A DNA stretch of 64,000 bases from Sorex araneus (taxonomy: Eukaryota; Chordata; Mammalia; Eulipotyphla; Soricidae): NCBI RefSeq assembly GCF_027595985.1, contig NC_073305.1:26192028-26256027 (forward strand), given 5' to 3'. Position 1 is the first letter of the stretch, and the number at the start of each line of letters is the position of its first letter. Positions 11,104 to 21,507 of this stretch are shown here, one piece after another. The notes beneath the pieces were generated by a model. The model was not told the DNA's origin. It saw only the letters and a program-made list of their open reading frames with translations, and made no database searches. Made by a program: the position numbers and the translations under genes.

Positions 11104-11354
11104 TGGAGCGATAGCACAGAGGGTGCGGCGTTTGCCTTGCATGCGGCTGACCCTGGTTCGATTTCTCCATTCCTCTAGGAGAGCCCAGCAAGCTACCCAG
11201 AGTATCTCGCCTGCACAGCAGAGCCTAGCAAGCTACGTGTGGCGCATTCAATATGCCAAGAACAGTAACAACAATTCTCACAATGGAGAGACATTACTGG
11301 TGCCTGCTCAAACAAATTGATGAATGGGACAGACAACAGTGCTACAGTGCATTG
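11104..11354 (+). mobile_element. SINE-B (tRNA-like head with RTE-type tail)
   Basis: Head GGAGCGATAGCACAG and B box TGGTTCGATTTC match SINE-A. After the B box the body is different: CCTCTAGGAGAGCCCAGCAAG, GAGCCTAGCAAGCTACG, TTCAATATGCCAAGAACAG, then GAGACATTACTGGTGCCTGC and a short repeat end (CAACAGTGCTACAGTG) instead of poly(A). The tail matches the coding 3' end of the RTE LINE at 12936-13527. Confidence 0.9.
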
Positions 11355-11455
11355 CTGCCAAAGGACAGTAGAAACAAGGGCCAGGACGACTGGTCCATTA
11401 TTGGAAGCCTGCCTCAAGAGCTGAGAGAGCCTATCTCTCAGCCTATCTCTATGGT
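11355..11455 (+). mobile_element. L1 fragment, inverted relative to the L1 at 11640
   Basis: AAGGACAGTAGAAACAAGGG and CTGGTCCATTATTGGAAGCC are L1 3' region in + orientation. About 60 bases here are the reverse complement of 11756-11818, giving an imperfect inverted repeat around the CT microsatellite. Confidence 0.65.
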
Positions 11456-11456
11456 A

Positions 11457-11526
11457 AGCACTCTTTCTCTGTTAGTCTCTGTCTGTCTTAGTCTGTCTGT
11501 CTATCCCTCTCTCTTCCTCTCTCTCC

Positions 11527-11575
<49 letters not shown>

Positions 11576-11605
11576 TCTATCCTCTTTCCTCTCTCCCCCT
11601 CTCTG
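11457..11605 (+). repeat. (CT)n-rich pyrimidine microsatellite
   Basis: CT dinucleotides with CTGT and CCTCT interruptions; the purest block is about 11535-11570. It sits between two inverted L1 pieces. Confidence 0.93.
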
Positions 11606-11639
11606 ACTCTCTCATTTTGTTACATTTGGTTTTCAAAAC

Positions 11640-12590
11640 AGATGATGAGGAGTTATGCTGTTTGTTGCTTTACCTATTTTCAGCATCCAAGGTGATAATT
11701 TCCAAAACGATCTTTGTCTTGGTGGTCCCTTCTCTTTCCCTAGTGTCTTCTTTCAACTCTTGAAGCAGGCTTCCAAGAATGGACCAATTATCCTGGCCCT
11801 TGTTTCTACTGCCCTTGGGTATTAGTCTCAAACAATGTTATTTTTTTATATCCCACAAGAGTCCAATCATTCTATGTCTATCCATCTCCTTCTAACTCAC
11901 TTCACTAAGCATGATACTCTAAATATCTATCCATTTATAAGTGAATTTCCTAATAGCTGCATAGTATTCCATTGTACCATAGTTTTTTTAACCTGTCATC
12001 TGTTCTTGGGTACTTGGGTTGTTTCTAGATTCTGGCTATTGTGAATAGTGCTACAATGAGCACAGAAGTTCAGATACCATTGCAGCTATGTGTTTGGGGG
12101 CATGTGGGGTATATTCCCAAACGTGGTATTGCTGCAATGTAAGGAAGTAAATTTCTAGCTGTTTGAAAAATGCCCGTATTGTTTTCCAAAAAGGCTGAAC
12201 CAGTCAGCATTACCACCAACAATGATGGAGAGTCCCATTCTCCCTGCATATAGTCATTGCACTTGTCTCTTTGATGTGTGCCAGTCTCTCTGGTGTGAGA
12301 TGATATCTCATTGTTTTGATTTGTTTGATCTGTGATGATTAGTAATGTGAGCATTTGTTCATATGTCTTTTGGCCATTTGTACTTCTTCATTGAGGAATT
12401 TTCTGTTCATTTCTTCTCCCCTTTTTTGATGGGGTTGGATTTTTTCTAGTAAAGTTCTACCAGTGCCTTGTCTATCTTGAATATTAACTCTATCAGATGG
12501 ATAAAGAATTTTTCCCAATCTGCGAGCTGTCTTTGCATCTTGGTCACTGTTTCTTTTGAAGTTTCTTAGTTTAATGTGGTCCCATTAGCT
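11640..12590 (-). mobile_element. L1, 3' part of ORF2 and 3' region
   Basis: The reverse complement encodes the L1 ORF2 C-terminal region in broken frames: the + strand shows the complement of the WYIYTMEYYAA-type motif near 11960 (GCATAGTATTCCATTG) and GGTATTGCTGCAATG near 12125. Several frame breaks. Both ends are truncated and no TSD was found. Confidence 0.8.
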
Positions 12591-12924
12591 CATAACTAAT
12601 AAAAATGTCAAACAAAAAATAAAGAATATCAGTATGGTGTACCAAATTACAACCTGCTGTGAAACCCATATGTTGCAGTCAAGCCCTCTTACCTATCTAG
12701 ACTTACTATGATGCTCTCAGAAAATAAAAGTACAGTATTACGCAAAGATGATAGTACCTAAAAAAAAAACCCAAAAAGTTGTATAAATTTGGCAATCACC
12801 ATAGTACCAATAATACGTTTTATTTCTTTTCTTTCCATATTGAACCCTTTTTGGTACTTGAATCACCACTTAGTAACCTAATTTGCTACCTAAGGTGACA
12901 CTGTTTTAAGTCTTCTTCTACCAC
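12591..12924. other. Unique DNA, no gene seen
   Basis: No family or exon recognised. Confidence 0.4.
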
Positions 12925-12935
12925 ATCTCTAATTT

Positions 12936-13527
12936 GTCACTTGTCATGCTGTTGCTCATCAATTTGCTCAAGCAGGTGCCAGTAACATCTCCATTTGTCC
13001 ATGTCACTTGCTAGTGTAGCCCAATGACAACTGCTCACTCCAGGAACACAAAGAGCCTCAAACCATTCATTCAGGATCTTGATGAAAGTCTTACAATCTC
13101 GTAGTGGGTGGCGAGGCGTTCTTTTGACTTCCTGTGGAAACCAGTCAGTAACGGCTCTAGTCCAGCAGTCATCTCCAAATCGCACTGTGTGCCCAACTCA
13201 TCTGATTTTTGACACCTTGGCAAATGAGGCAGCGTCCATAATCCTTAATCATAAATGAAGGCCAGAAATTTGGATTCCTTCTCTCACTTGAGCAAAACGT
13301 GAAACTCCAAGCATAGCTCTTTCAATTCCTCTTTGAGAGACCTGAATAGCATTCTCATCCTGTTTTCATGGGGCCCAGTTCTCTGAGGCATATGTTAGTG
13401 CAGGAAGAATGATGGAGTCGAAAATATGTGCCGGGAGCTGGAGGTTCTTTATCCTCTTAACAACCTCTTCAACGCTCTTGAAGGCATTCCATGCAGCTCT
13501 CTTCCTCCTGCGTAGCTCAGGTGCCAG
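12936..13527 (-). mobile_element. RTE-clade LINE, 5'-truncated copy with TSD
   Basis: A 592-bp insertion flanked by ATCTCTAATTT at 12925-12935 and 13528-13538 (11 bp). On the minus strand it carries the C-terminal end of an RTE-type ORF2, and the element stops one or two bases after the stop codon. There is no 3' UTR and no poly(A), which fits the RTE clade (the clade of BovB). The last 60 bases or so of coding sequence match the tail of SINE-B and family C, so this is the best candidate here for the LINE that mobilised them. Confidence 0.85.
12937..13527 (-). pseudogene. RTE LINE ORF2 C-terminal remnant
   Basis: Reading the minus strand from 13527, the protein contains ILPALTYASENWAP, RGIERAMLGVSRFAQVREG, RFGDDCWTRAVTDWFPQEV and WRCYWHLLEQIDEQ. 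These fit the conserved region downstream of reverse transcriptase in RTE elements (typical forms LPALTYGSETW, RAMLG, WTRAVTDW). Several stops and frame changes break the upper half; the last 82 codons (13185-12937) are open and end in TGA at the element's edge. The reverse transcriptase and endonuclease domains are absent through 5' truncation. Confidence 0.82.
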
Positions 13528-13538
13528 ATCTCTAATTT

Positions 13539-14010
13539 AAGTTTAAAAAAGATGTTTTCAAATTTTCATTTTGTAATGTTTACATTCTAAACCTAACAAA
13601 TATATTTTTTTCTCTTGACTAAATGAAATTACCTGAAAGGACAGTTGAAGGATCCAGCAGGTTGGGATCCTGAATTGGGAAAAATCATTTACATTTCCTC
13701 AGTCCTCCTAGTAACAATCATGAGCCAGAGCCTTTGAAGAATGGTGTATTGTCAAGGTTATGCCTTCAACTCCCAACACCACCATATATGAAATAAATTT
13801 TCTAGAATATAGGAAATCACTAACCTGAGGGAGTCCTCTGTTTAACAAGTCAAAATTCTGACTAACCTACAGTGAAGTCTAAGTTGTAACAGAAGGCTTC
13901 AGAGGGTAAGTGAAGCAGAAAGAGCAGTATCTGCTGCCTCAGACAAAAGCAGAACTTTCCCAGCAACTAATGATGGTGATTATGATGATAATATTTTTTA
14001 AAATTTCTCA
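13539..14010. other. Unique DNA, no gene seen
   Basis: No family recognised. Confidence 0.4.
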
Positions 14011-14011
14011 T

Positions 14012-14182
14012 GGGGCTGGAGTGATAGCACAGTGGGTAGGGCATTTGCCTTGCAGGTGGCTTACCCGGGTTCGATCCCCAGCATCCCATATGCTCACCCA
14101 AGCACCACCAGGAGTAATTCTTGAGTGCAAAGCCAGGAGTAACCCCTGAGCATTGCTGGGTGTGACCCAAAAAGAAAAAAAA
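14012..14182 (+). mobile_element. SINE-A
   Basis: Near-consensus: GGGGCTGGAGTGATAGCACA, B box GGGTTCGATCCCC, body CACCACCAGGAGTAATTC, end GGTGTGACCCAAAAAG followed by poly(A). Young-looking, but I could not place a TSD. Confidence 0.93.
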
Positions 14183-17155
14183 ATCAAAGGATGATGGTGA
14201 CCTACTTGCTCTATTACAACAGGAAGTCTTCAGTGGTGTGACTTCTATAGACAAATTAAAACTTACCTTATGAAGCCAATTTCATCAATTTCATCTCTTG
14301 GGAATGAACATAATTTTAAATAATGGACAATATAACCAAACGGCTTTAAAATAAAAGTGCCATTGGTTTCACATGTGTGAGGGGATGAGTTTGATCTCAG
14401 GTACAGGAAGGGAAGACATTGTCTTTATAACATATAGCCTAAGGTTAGGTTGTTGAAGACTTGTGCAGTGGCTCAATTATCCAAGGTCTTTCTATCATAC
14501 TACTAGGTCATCCTTATTGCCATCATGTACATTTTGGTAAGTGTATACCCCTCAAATATAACATATAAAATATAAAGATGGTCAACATTAACTCAAAGAA
14601 AATATAAATATCTAATAATATGAATAAGAATATATGAACTTGTGACTTATGATGAAGAGTATACCTACTGGTTATTCACTTTCTCTGGGAAAATTTCTTT
14701 GTACTTTGTGATTCTGGGTTGTTTTAACACTGCATGGATGGAATTGGGTAGAGATGTCAAAGCAAGGGTGAAGACAAGATAAGAAGTTGATCCTAGAAAG
14801 AAAAGATGTCTACATCCATCAGGAATAAGTTAGGTGAGACAGACTAAGGAGAATGGGAACAAAAATGACACTTAAAGACTAATGATATAACAGGTATCAT
14901 TTATAGTGAAGAGGAGATGTTTTCTAAGCCAACCTTGATAATGAATGGTGCTGGATGGAGTAACTCTTTGCTTTATCATTTGGGTTTAGTATCAGCTGTG
15001 TCTTACTAACATTCAGTTCAAAATGGAATGTTTCCTGAGTGGACTTAAATAAGACAATGAATGGAAAACTTTATTAGCATGAAAACTGTGGTGGCCAGGT
15101 AGGATTGAATGAAAATTAGGGTTCATAATAGTGCCAACATACAAATCCATTAAACATTTGAGGAAGAAATAGATTCACTAACTTACTTTATGTTCTTCAG
15201 GATGGAGAATTCATATACTGTCTTCCACAGAGTTAAGTATACTTCTGAATGCATATTTTAAATAGTGATGAATTATCACTGGCTTGTAAAAAGGTATCAG
15301 CACTACAACCAATACTAGGTGAAGTTTGGGTATTAGCTGCAGTTAATCAAGTGTGTTATAATCATGTATTTTTCTGATTCCTCAATATTTCTCTCACTTG
15401 ATTCCACTTATCAAAGCCTCATTTAAAGCTCTCCCAAGGAGGAGTATCTCATTTATTTGACAATTTTCTAATAGTTTCCCTTTTAACAAGTGCAAATCTT
15501 TCTGCTGTATTCCCATTTTCTTCATCTGACCTTCAGAGAGATATAAGGCTGTTAAACATGAGATTATAATTTAGCTATTAAAATTTATGAACAGGATGTG
15601 AAAGCACTTGCAATGAAAGCAATAGACTCAGAAGGATTCTGTATGCCCTAGTATGATCATTTGGACAAAAAGGAGAGCAGAGGGAACCATGGGATGATGC
15701 TAGTAAGTCAGTACTATGTAGGATTGGAGGTTGCTCCAGGGTATATTTTAACTGCACTAGTATCAGAATTCAGTCCGCAAAATTTAAGGTAAGCAGCAGA
15801 AGAAATTTGGTCAGCAAAAAGTAAAGTGCAATGGTGAGACATTTAGGGAACTATATAAATAATATATATGCCAAAATACCCAGAGAAATTTTGGCCAAAT
15901 CATTTTGCAAAATTTTAGGAGTATGATAAAGTCCAAATTTTAATTTCATTACAATTTTTTAAAATTTTTATTTATATTGAAGCCCAACACCAAATTCCAG
16001 ACTTTGAGGTATTCTTAATTTGAGGTCTTCTCAACTAAAGGCCAATTTGGGAGCACCATCATCATCACATCAGAACACACTCTAAATCCAGAAGTGAGGT
16101 CTTTAGGAGGAAGTTCTCATGGGTAGGACTAATGCCTCTACTTAAAAGACCTAATTTTCAAAAGGAAATGAATTCCAGGCTTGTTGTGTCTACTCAAAAA
16201 TTCTTATTTCAAATTGCACTTAACTAAAATTACAAACTATAACTTCATTCTCTTTACCTTGGGGCAAGTGTAGTTAAATTCACATAGTCCAAAGTGAAAC
16301 TTTTATTTGATGTATTTTTTTCTCTACATAATTTTTTGTGACATAAAATAAATAAGAATGCCCCAAACTCCTGTTAATTTTGTAGACTTTACTCACAAGA
16401 GGATTAACTAAATTGACAGACCAATTAAATAAACTGCTCACAAAGGTGCCTGACATATGATTTGAGCTCAATAAATAATGTGTTAATACTGATTATCATG
16501 GAAGACATAAGAATGAATGTACTACTGCCTGGGTAGCAGGGAAAGTAGAGATAATAAATAGGCTCTATATTTTTAAAATTTATTGAATACTTTAACTAAT
16601 GGATAATGGAATTAGTAGTTATCACACTCATTTTAGAAACTCCAGGACATCTGCTAAAGTGATGGAAATTAATTTGTTGGCCCTTTAGGAAGAAACACTC
16701 ACCATGTTTATTTTATCTGTTTATTCAAAAACCTCTTTGATCCATGGATTTGGCCCATGATGAAAGGAGAAATTCCATCCTAGCCCCGAGGAAAAAGTCA
16801 CTGTAGATGAGAAGGTTCCACACCAGCATGGTTTGCCTATTATAGGATGAAGTTTTAGTGACAATGGTGGTGTTATTTTCTGAGCCAGAAGCAGTTTTGT
16901 CCAAGGCTTGGCTATTAATGAGAACATTAAAATTGTTGAGACTAGAAAACACGGGCTCTTTTAGAGCTTCTAAAGCATCTAACACAAGTATTTTCTCTAT
17001 GGCTGGTAGTGGGACTGAACTACTCATGTTGAAGCTAGATGTGTTACTCATAAAGTATAAAAGGTAGTGATCAGCAGTTGCAGTATCAATGTCAAACAGA
17101 ATGGTTTGGTAAGGCTTTCAGGGAAGCTCTAGCTATCAAGGTTTCAAAGGTGACT
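14183..17155. other. Three kb of unique DNA, no gene recognised
   Basis: The longest stretch free of clear repeats. A minus-strand frame from about 17117 to 16724 stays open for about 130 codons and ends near an AATAAA, but I recognise no protein in it. Open frames of this length are expected by chance in 64 kb of AT-rich DNA. Confidence 0.5.
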
Positions 17156-17163
17156 AAGGAAGG

Positions 17164-17391
17164 GCACTGTAACACTGTCGTCCTATTGTTCATCAATTTG
17201 CTCGAGCAGGCACCAGTAACATCTCCATTGTGAGACTTGTTGTTACTGTTTTTGGCATGTCAAATACACAACGGGTAGCTTGCCAGGCTCTTCTGTGCAG
17301 GTGGGATACTCTTGGTAGCTTGCCAGCCTCTCTGAGAGGGATGGAGGAATTGAACCCAGGTTCGATTCCCACTATGCTATCACTCCAGTCC
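17164..17391 (-). mobile_element. SINE-B with TSD
   Basis: Flanked by AAGGAAGG at 17156-17163 and 17392-17399. The reverse complement carries the full SINE-B body (CAATTTGCTCGAGCAGGCAC, GGTAGCTTGCCAG twice). The head region is shortened: the B-box complement runs almost straight into ATGCTATCACTCCAGTCC, so about 25 bases of the tRNA-like part are missing. Confidence 0.88.
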
Positions 17392-17399
17392 AAGGAAGG

Positions 17400-18211
17400 A
17401 TAAATAAAAATTTCTCCTGATCTTTCTTCCAGTCTAAACTAGTACTGCCTTCTCTTTCAATCTAATTTCTCCATTGTAAATCATGAAAGATTTTTTACTT
17501 GGACATCAGGTAAAGTGGAGTAAACAAGAATTTCTTCTAAGTAACTCTTCCCAAATCCTACCTATAATAACAGAAATGTTTCCTTTCAAACAATCTTTCT
17601 TTGTAACTCAAATCCAGATTTAGTTTAATTCAGATTACCAAGTAGTAATCACTAATTCAATTGTAGAAAATTTTAAGTTTTTAAAGCATTAAAATTTCTA
17701 GGAACACACTTTATCTCTTCATTTCTTTGGTAATTTTAAACTTTAAATTTTAAATTTTAAATTTCTCACAACTCTGGGACAACATGATGTAATCAATCTA
17801 CATCAATTACTTTATTTTTCAGGATATATATCAAGCATTGAACCCCTTAGAGTATATGCAGGTTGTTCAATTGCCATTGTTAAAAAGTAGCTGATTTTAT
17901 AAATAAATAATATGCATGTATATATTATAAATAAAATGCATTCAAAGGGTATATGTAAAAACATTGAAAATAACATTTGTGAAACCAGTATTTATAGGAA
18001 GTGGGGCAGTTGGAAAACATTGTCAAAAACACAGACATTAGTTGTAAAATAAAATTAAGAATGATTTGACTTTAATAAATACTAAGAAAAAAAGATTAAA
18101 TGAAATATAAATTGAAAACATGCTGAATGCAAAAAAAAGTATAAACAAGAGCAATAGAGATACTTATACAAATCAAATTATAACTAAAATATATCAAATA
18201 AAACTTCACAT
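17400..18211. other. Unique AT-rich DNA, no gene seen
   Basis: AT-rich, with short TTTAAA repeats near 17735-17765. Nothing gene-like. Confidence 0.45.
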
Positions 18212-18221
18212 AAAGGTAATA

Positions 18222-18860
18222 GCAGAATCTCCTGCCCCCGAGCCAGGCATGTCTTCACCAGGGCCCCCTTAGGGCAGGTTGAGTTTCTCTTCCCGCCCCA
18301 AGAAGAGCCCTGCAGCCAAAAATCTCCAGAACCCAGCCATAGCCATGCTCAAGTTCACTCTCCACATGCTCAGATGAGCCTCACGCATGAAGGAACTGGC
18401 AGAGAAACCCAGATATGTGGGACTCGCGACTGAGATCTCCAAGCCCTCTAGGATTCACCAAGCCTGCTCGTATTGGGACTGGGCCTACTCCACCCAGATC
18501 CCCAGTTTTCTAGTAGCTTGGCAGTCACTCCCAGAAACTGCCCCCCCCATGTAATCTCATCAACGACCAAGATCCAGAGACTATAAAACAAAGCTCCCAG
18601 AAGAATGCGACGCAATTTATTTATAAATCATCCTCTTTATTTTTTCCCTTTTTTTCCTGTACGGCAGAGCCTGGCAAGCTACCCGTGACATATTTGATAT
18701 GTCAAAAACAGTAACAACCAGCATGCTCTTTGTGTTCCTGGAGTGAGCAGACACCATTGGGCCACACTAACATGGGACAGGGAGAAATGAAGATGTTACT
18801 GTCACCCACTCAAGCAAATCAATGAACAATGGGATCACAGTGACACAGTGATACAGTGAG
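18222..18860 (+). mobile_element. Family C retroposon, copy 2, long RTE tail
   Basis: A 639-bp unit flanked by AAAGGTAATA at 18212-18221 and 18861-18870. The GC-rich part matches copy 1 (GCCATGCTCAAG, CTCACGCATGAAGG, CCAGAGACTATAAAAC). After a T-rich insertion at about 18600-18655 it joins SINE-B body sequence (GGCAGAGCCTGGCAAGCTAC), then a longer stretch of RTE LINE 3' coding sequence (CTCTTTGTGTTCCTGGAGTG at 18726) and a CAGTGA-repeat end. This copy links the tail of SINE-B directly to the RTE coding region. Confidence 0.87.
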
Positions 18861-19144
18861 AAAGGTAATAAAAGAGTTTTAGTTAAAATTTATAGCAAAA
18901 TAATGCCCAATAAAGAACTTAAACCACAGTGGCAGGAATTTAAAGCAATACATTTGACAGATATAACCCAATGTTTATGTCAGAATACAAAAACCATTGT
19001 TAAGCGTAGAGTAATTGTCCACTCATTTTAACATCACTCGAATACATTAACTGGCTAGTGAATGTTAGTGAAGTATAAAACAAAATACAGTTTGGCTTGA
19101 AAAATGTTAGAAAATTCCACTGCACTCTGTAAAATAATACCTTT

Positions 19145-19265
19145 TTAGATTAAGAAATGCTTTCCAATTGCTGTTCTAAAGTGTCAGGTGACAGGTTTGA
19201 GACCTCTCCCGGTGCAGACAGAGGGACAGAGACAAGTGAAGAAACTGGGGAAGTTTATTGGACTG
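19145..19265 (+). repeat. Left arm of a 1.6-kb inverted-repeat pair
   Basis: Begins TTAGATTAAGAAATGC and ends AAGTTTATTGG. It is about 80% identical by eye to the reverse complement of 20795-20925 (shared words GAAATGCTTTCCA, GGTGACAGG, GCAGAGACAAGT or CAGAGACAAGTG). I do not recognise the family; it could be an LTR fragment or a terminal inverted repeat. Confidence 0.7.
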
Positions 19266-19616
19266 TACTCCTGGTGGTGACCCTACCAGAACATGAAAGT
19301 CCAAGTTGCCTTGGCTGGGAAGTGGAACAGAAGCCAGTGAGAGTGGTATGCTTGGTAAGGAAACAAGGAATGGAGCCTGGGGGTGACCAGATTTGGGATT
19401 GGGCTTGAATGATCTTTGATTTGGGAAATGTCACTCATCAGATGGCTGCCATTTGGTTCCAGGCAAACCTTACATTACAGACTTCCAAGAAAAGGATGAA
19501 GAAATCACAAATTACCATTTCATTCTACAAGAAAAGCCTTGAAAAGCTGTAAAATATTGTTTCAAATATACTGGAGACCAGAGAATAAAAGGAAACCTAA
19601 TTATATAGTATCTAGA
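19266..19616. other. Spacer between inverted arms
   Basis: Non-repetitive sequence with a G-rich start. No gene seen. It may be the interior of the unknown element bounded by the arms. Confidence 0.35.
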
Positions 19617-19633
19617 CATGACAGCTAATTCTT

Positions 19634-20618
19634 TTTTTTTTTTTTAATTTTATTTATTTTTAATTAGAGAATCACTGTGAGGGTACAGTTACAGATTTAT
19701 ACACTTTTGTGCTTATACTTCCCTCATACAAAGTTCGGGAACCCATCCCTTCACCAGTGCCCATTCTCCACCACCCGTAAACCCAGTGTCCCTCCCACCC
19801 TCCCCAATCCCATCTCCCCCCCACCCCACCCTGCCACTGTGGCAAGGCATTCCCTTCTGTTCTCTCTCTCTAATTAGCTGTTGTGGTTTGCAATAAAGGT
19901 TTTCAGTGGCCGCTGTGCTCAGTCTCTAGCCCTCATTCAGCCCACAACTCCCTTCCCCCACATGGCCTTCGACTACAATGTAGTTGGTAATCGCCTCTCT
20001 GAGTTGACCTTTCCCCGGAACGTGAGGCCAGCCTCGAAGCCATGGAGTCAACCTCCTGGTACTTATTTCTACAGTTCTTGGGTGATAGTCTCCCACTCTG
20101 TTATTCTATATACCATAGATGAGTGCAATCTTTCTATGTCTGTCTCTCTCTTCCTGACTCATTTCACTCAGCATGAAACTTTTCATGCCCATCCACTTAA
20201 CTACAAAATTCTTGACCTCCTTTTTTCTAACAGCTGCATAGTATTCCATTGTATAGATGTACCAAAGTTTCCTCAACCAGTCATCCGTTCTGGGGCATTC
20301 GGGTTTTTTCCAGATTCTGGCTATTGTAAACAGTGCTGCGATGAACATACATGTGCAGATGTTGTTTCGATTGTACTTTTTTGTCTCTCTGGGATATATT
20401 CCCAGCAGTGGTATTGCTGGGTCAAATGGGAATTCAATATCTAATTTTTTGAGAGTCGTCCAAATTGTTTTCCAGAAGGGCTGAACCAGTCGGCATTCCC
20501 ACCAGCAGTGAAGAAGGGTCCCTTTCTCCCCACATCCTCTCCAACAGCGGTTGCTTTTGTTCTTTTGGATGTGTGCTAGTCTCTGTGGTGTGAGGTGGTA
20601 TCTCAAAGTTGTTTTGAT
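19634..20618 (-). mobile_element. Young 5'-truncated L1 with 17-bp TSD
   Basis: CATGACAGCTAATTCTT is repeated exactly at 19617-19633 and 20619-20635. The element is the reverse complement of an L1 3' end: poly(T) at 19634, C-rich 3' UTR complement, then the ORF2 C-terminus. The exact TSD and intact frame point to a recent insertion. It sits inside the inverted-repeat pair. Confidence 0.95.
20106..20618 (-). pseudogene. L1 ORF2 C-terminal 170 codons, open frame
   Basis: Open from the 5' truncation point to a stop at 20106. It contains [15 protein letters not shown] (the Cys-rich motif of the L1 ORF2 C-terminal domain), FDPAIPLLGIYP and WYIYTMEYYAAVRKKE. It ends LIYGI, matching the LICGI end of the L1 at 27083, so this is the natural stop. 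Endonuclease and reverse transcriptase are missing, so it is not functional. Confidence 0.9.
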
Positions 20619-20726
20619 CATGACAGCTAATTCTTGTGCAACAATTTGTGATCACTTTTATGCTTAGAAAAGTGAAGAAAGGTGGAATGTAGCATAAACA
20701 AGGACAGGTATAAGTAAAAAAATAAC

Positions 20727-20990
20727 ATTTAGAGTTGTGTGTTGGATGATATGATAAATCAGATTCCGAATTGTCCCCAAATGTAGAGTAGGAACTACAA
20801 TAAACTTCTCCTGTTTCTTCAATTACTTGTCTCTGCCCCTCTGTCTGTGATGAGAGAAGTCTTAAGCCTGTCACCTAACACTTCTGAACTGCAACTGGAA
20901 AGCATTTCTTAATTTAAAAAGGTGTACTTGGGGACAATTAAGTTTCTGGATTATCATATCTGACACACAATTCTAACTGTCCCCAAATAC
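20727..20990. repeat. Right arm and inner inverted repeat
   Basis: 20795-20925 is the right arm matching 19145-19265 in reverse. Around it, 20727-20780 and 20932-20990 are themselves inverted copies (each has TGTCCCCAAAT at its outer or inner edge and GATATGATAA or its complement). The result is nested inverted symmetry over about 260 bp. Confidence 0.65.
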
Positions 20991-21041
20991 TGCTCACCCA
21001 TCAGAATTTCTCTCCAAAGCCTGTTCTCAAGCCTGGAATAG

Positions 21042-21222
21042 TAGGGTTAGAGTGATAGTTCAGCAGGTAGGGATTTTGTTTTGCATGCAGCTAACCTTTG
21101 TTTGATCTCCCCAGCACCATATACAATCCCTGGAGTCCTGCCAGGAGTGATCCCTGAGTGCAGCACCAGGAGTAAGCCCTGAGAACTACCAGGTGTGGGC
21201 CAAAAGCCAACAAAAACAAAAA
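21042..21222 (+). mobile_element. SINE-A
   Basis: AGGGTTAGAGTGATAGTTCAG head, B-box-like TTGTTTGATCTCC, body CCTGCCAGGAGTGATCCCTG, end GGTGTGGGCCAAAAGCC. Diverged. Confidence 0.85.
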
Positions 21223-21494
21223 TCTGGTATGGTATTTTGAAAGCTGAAAGCAAGAAGGGAAGCAAAGCAGATGCTTCCAGAGTACTCAGGCCCTTTACAA
21301 ATTTTGTACTCAGTCTCCTAAGACCAGAGATAAAGCATCTGAATAAATCTTTCTATGAATGAAAAATTAATGGTGGGAATGGAGAACAAAGAAAACTTCT
21401 TATCAACCCTGAAGTCATATTACAAAGAGTTAATCCATAGCTCAGTATAATGCTAGGAGTGGTTTAGAAAGTTAGAGGTCACTTAAGACCTCTA
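21223..21494. other. Unique DNA
   Basis: No family or gene recognised. Confidence 0.35.
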
Positions 21495-21507
21495 AGTACT
21501 CAATTCT

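Noticed and set aside
16724..17117. Minus-strand open stretch of about 130 codons near an AATAAA, looking somewhat protein-like
   Set aside because: I could not link it to any known protein. A few open stretches of this length are expected by chance in 64 kb of AT-rich DNA. A translated search against mammalian proteins would settle it.
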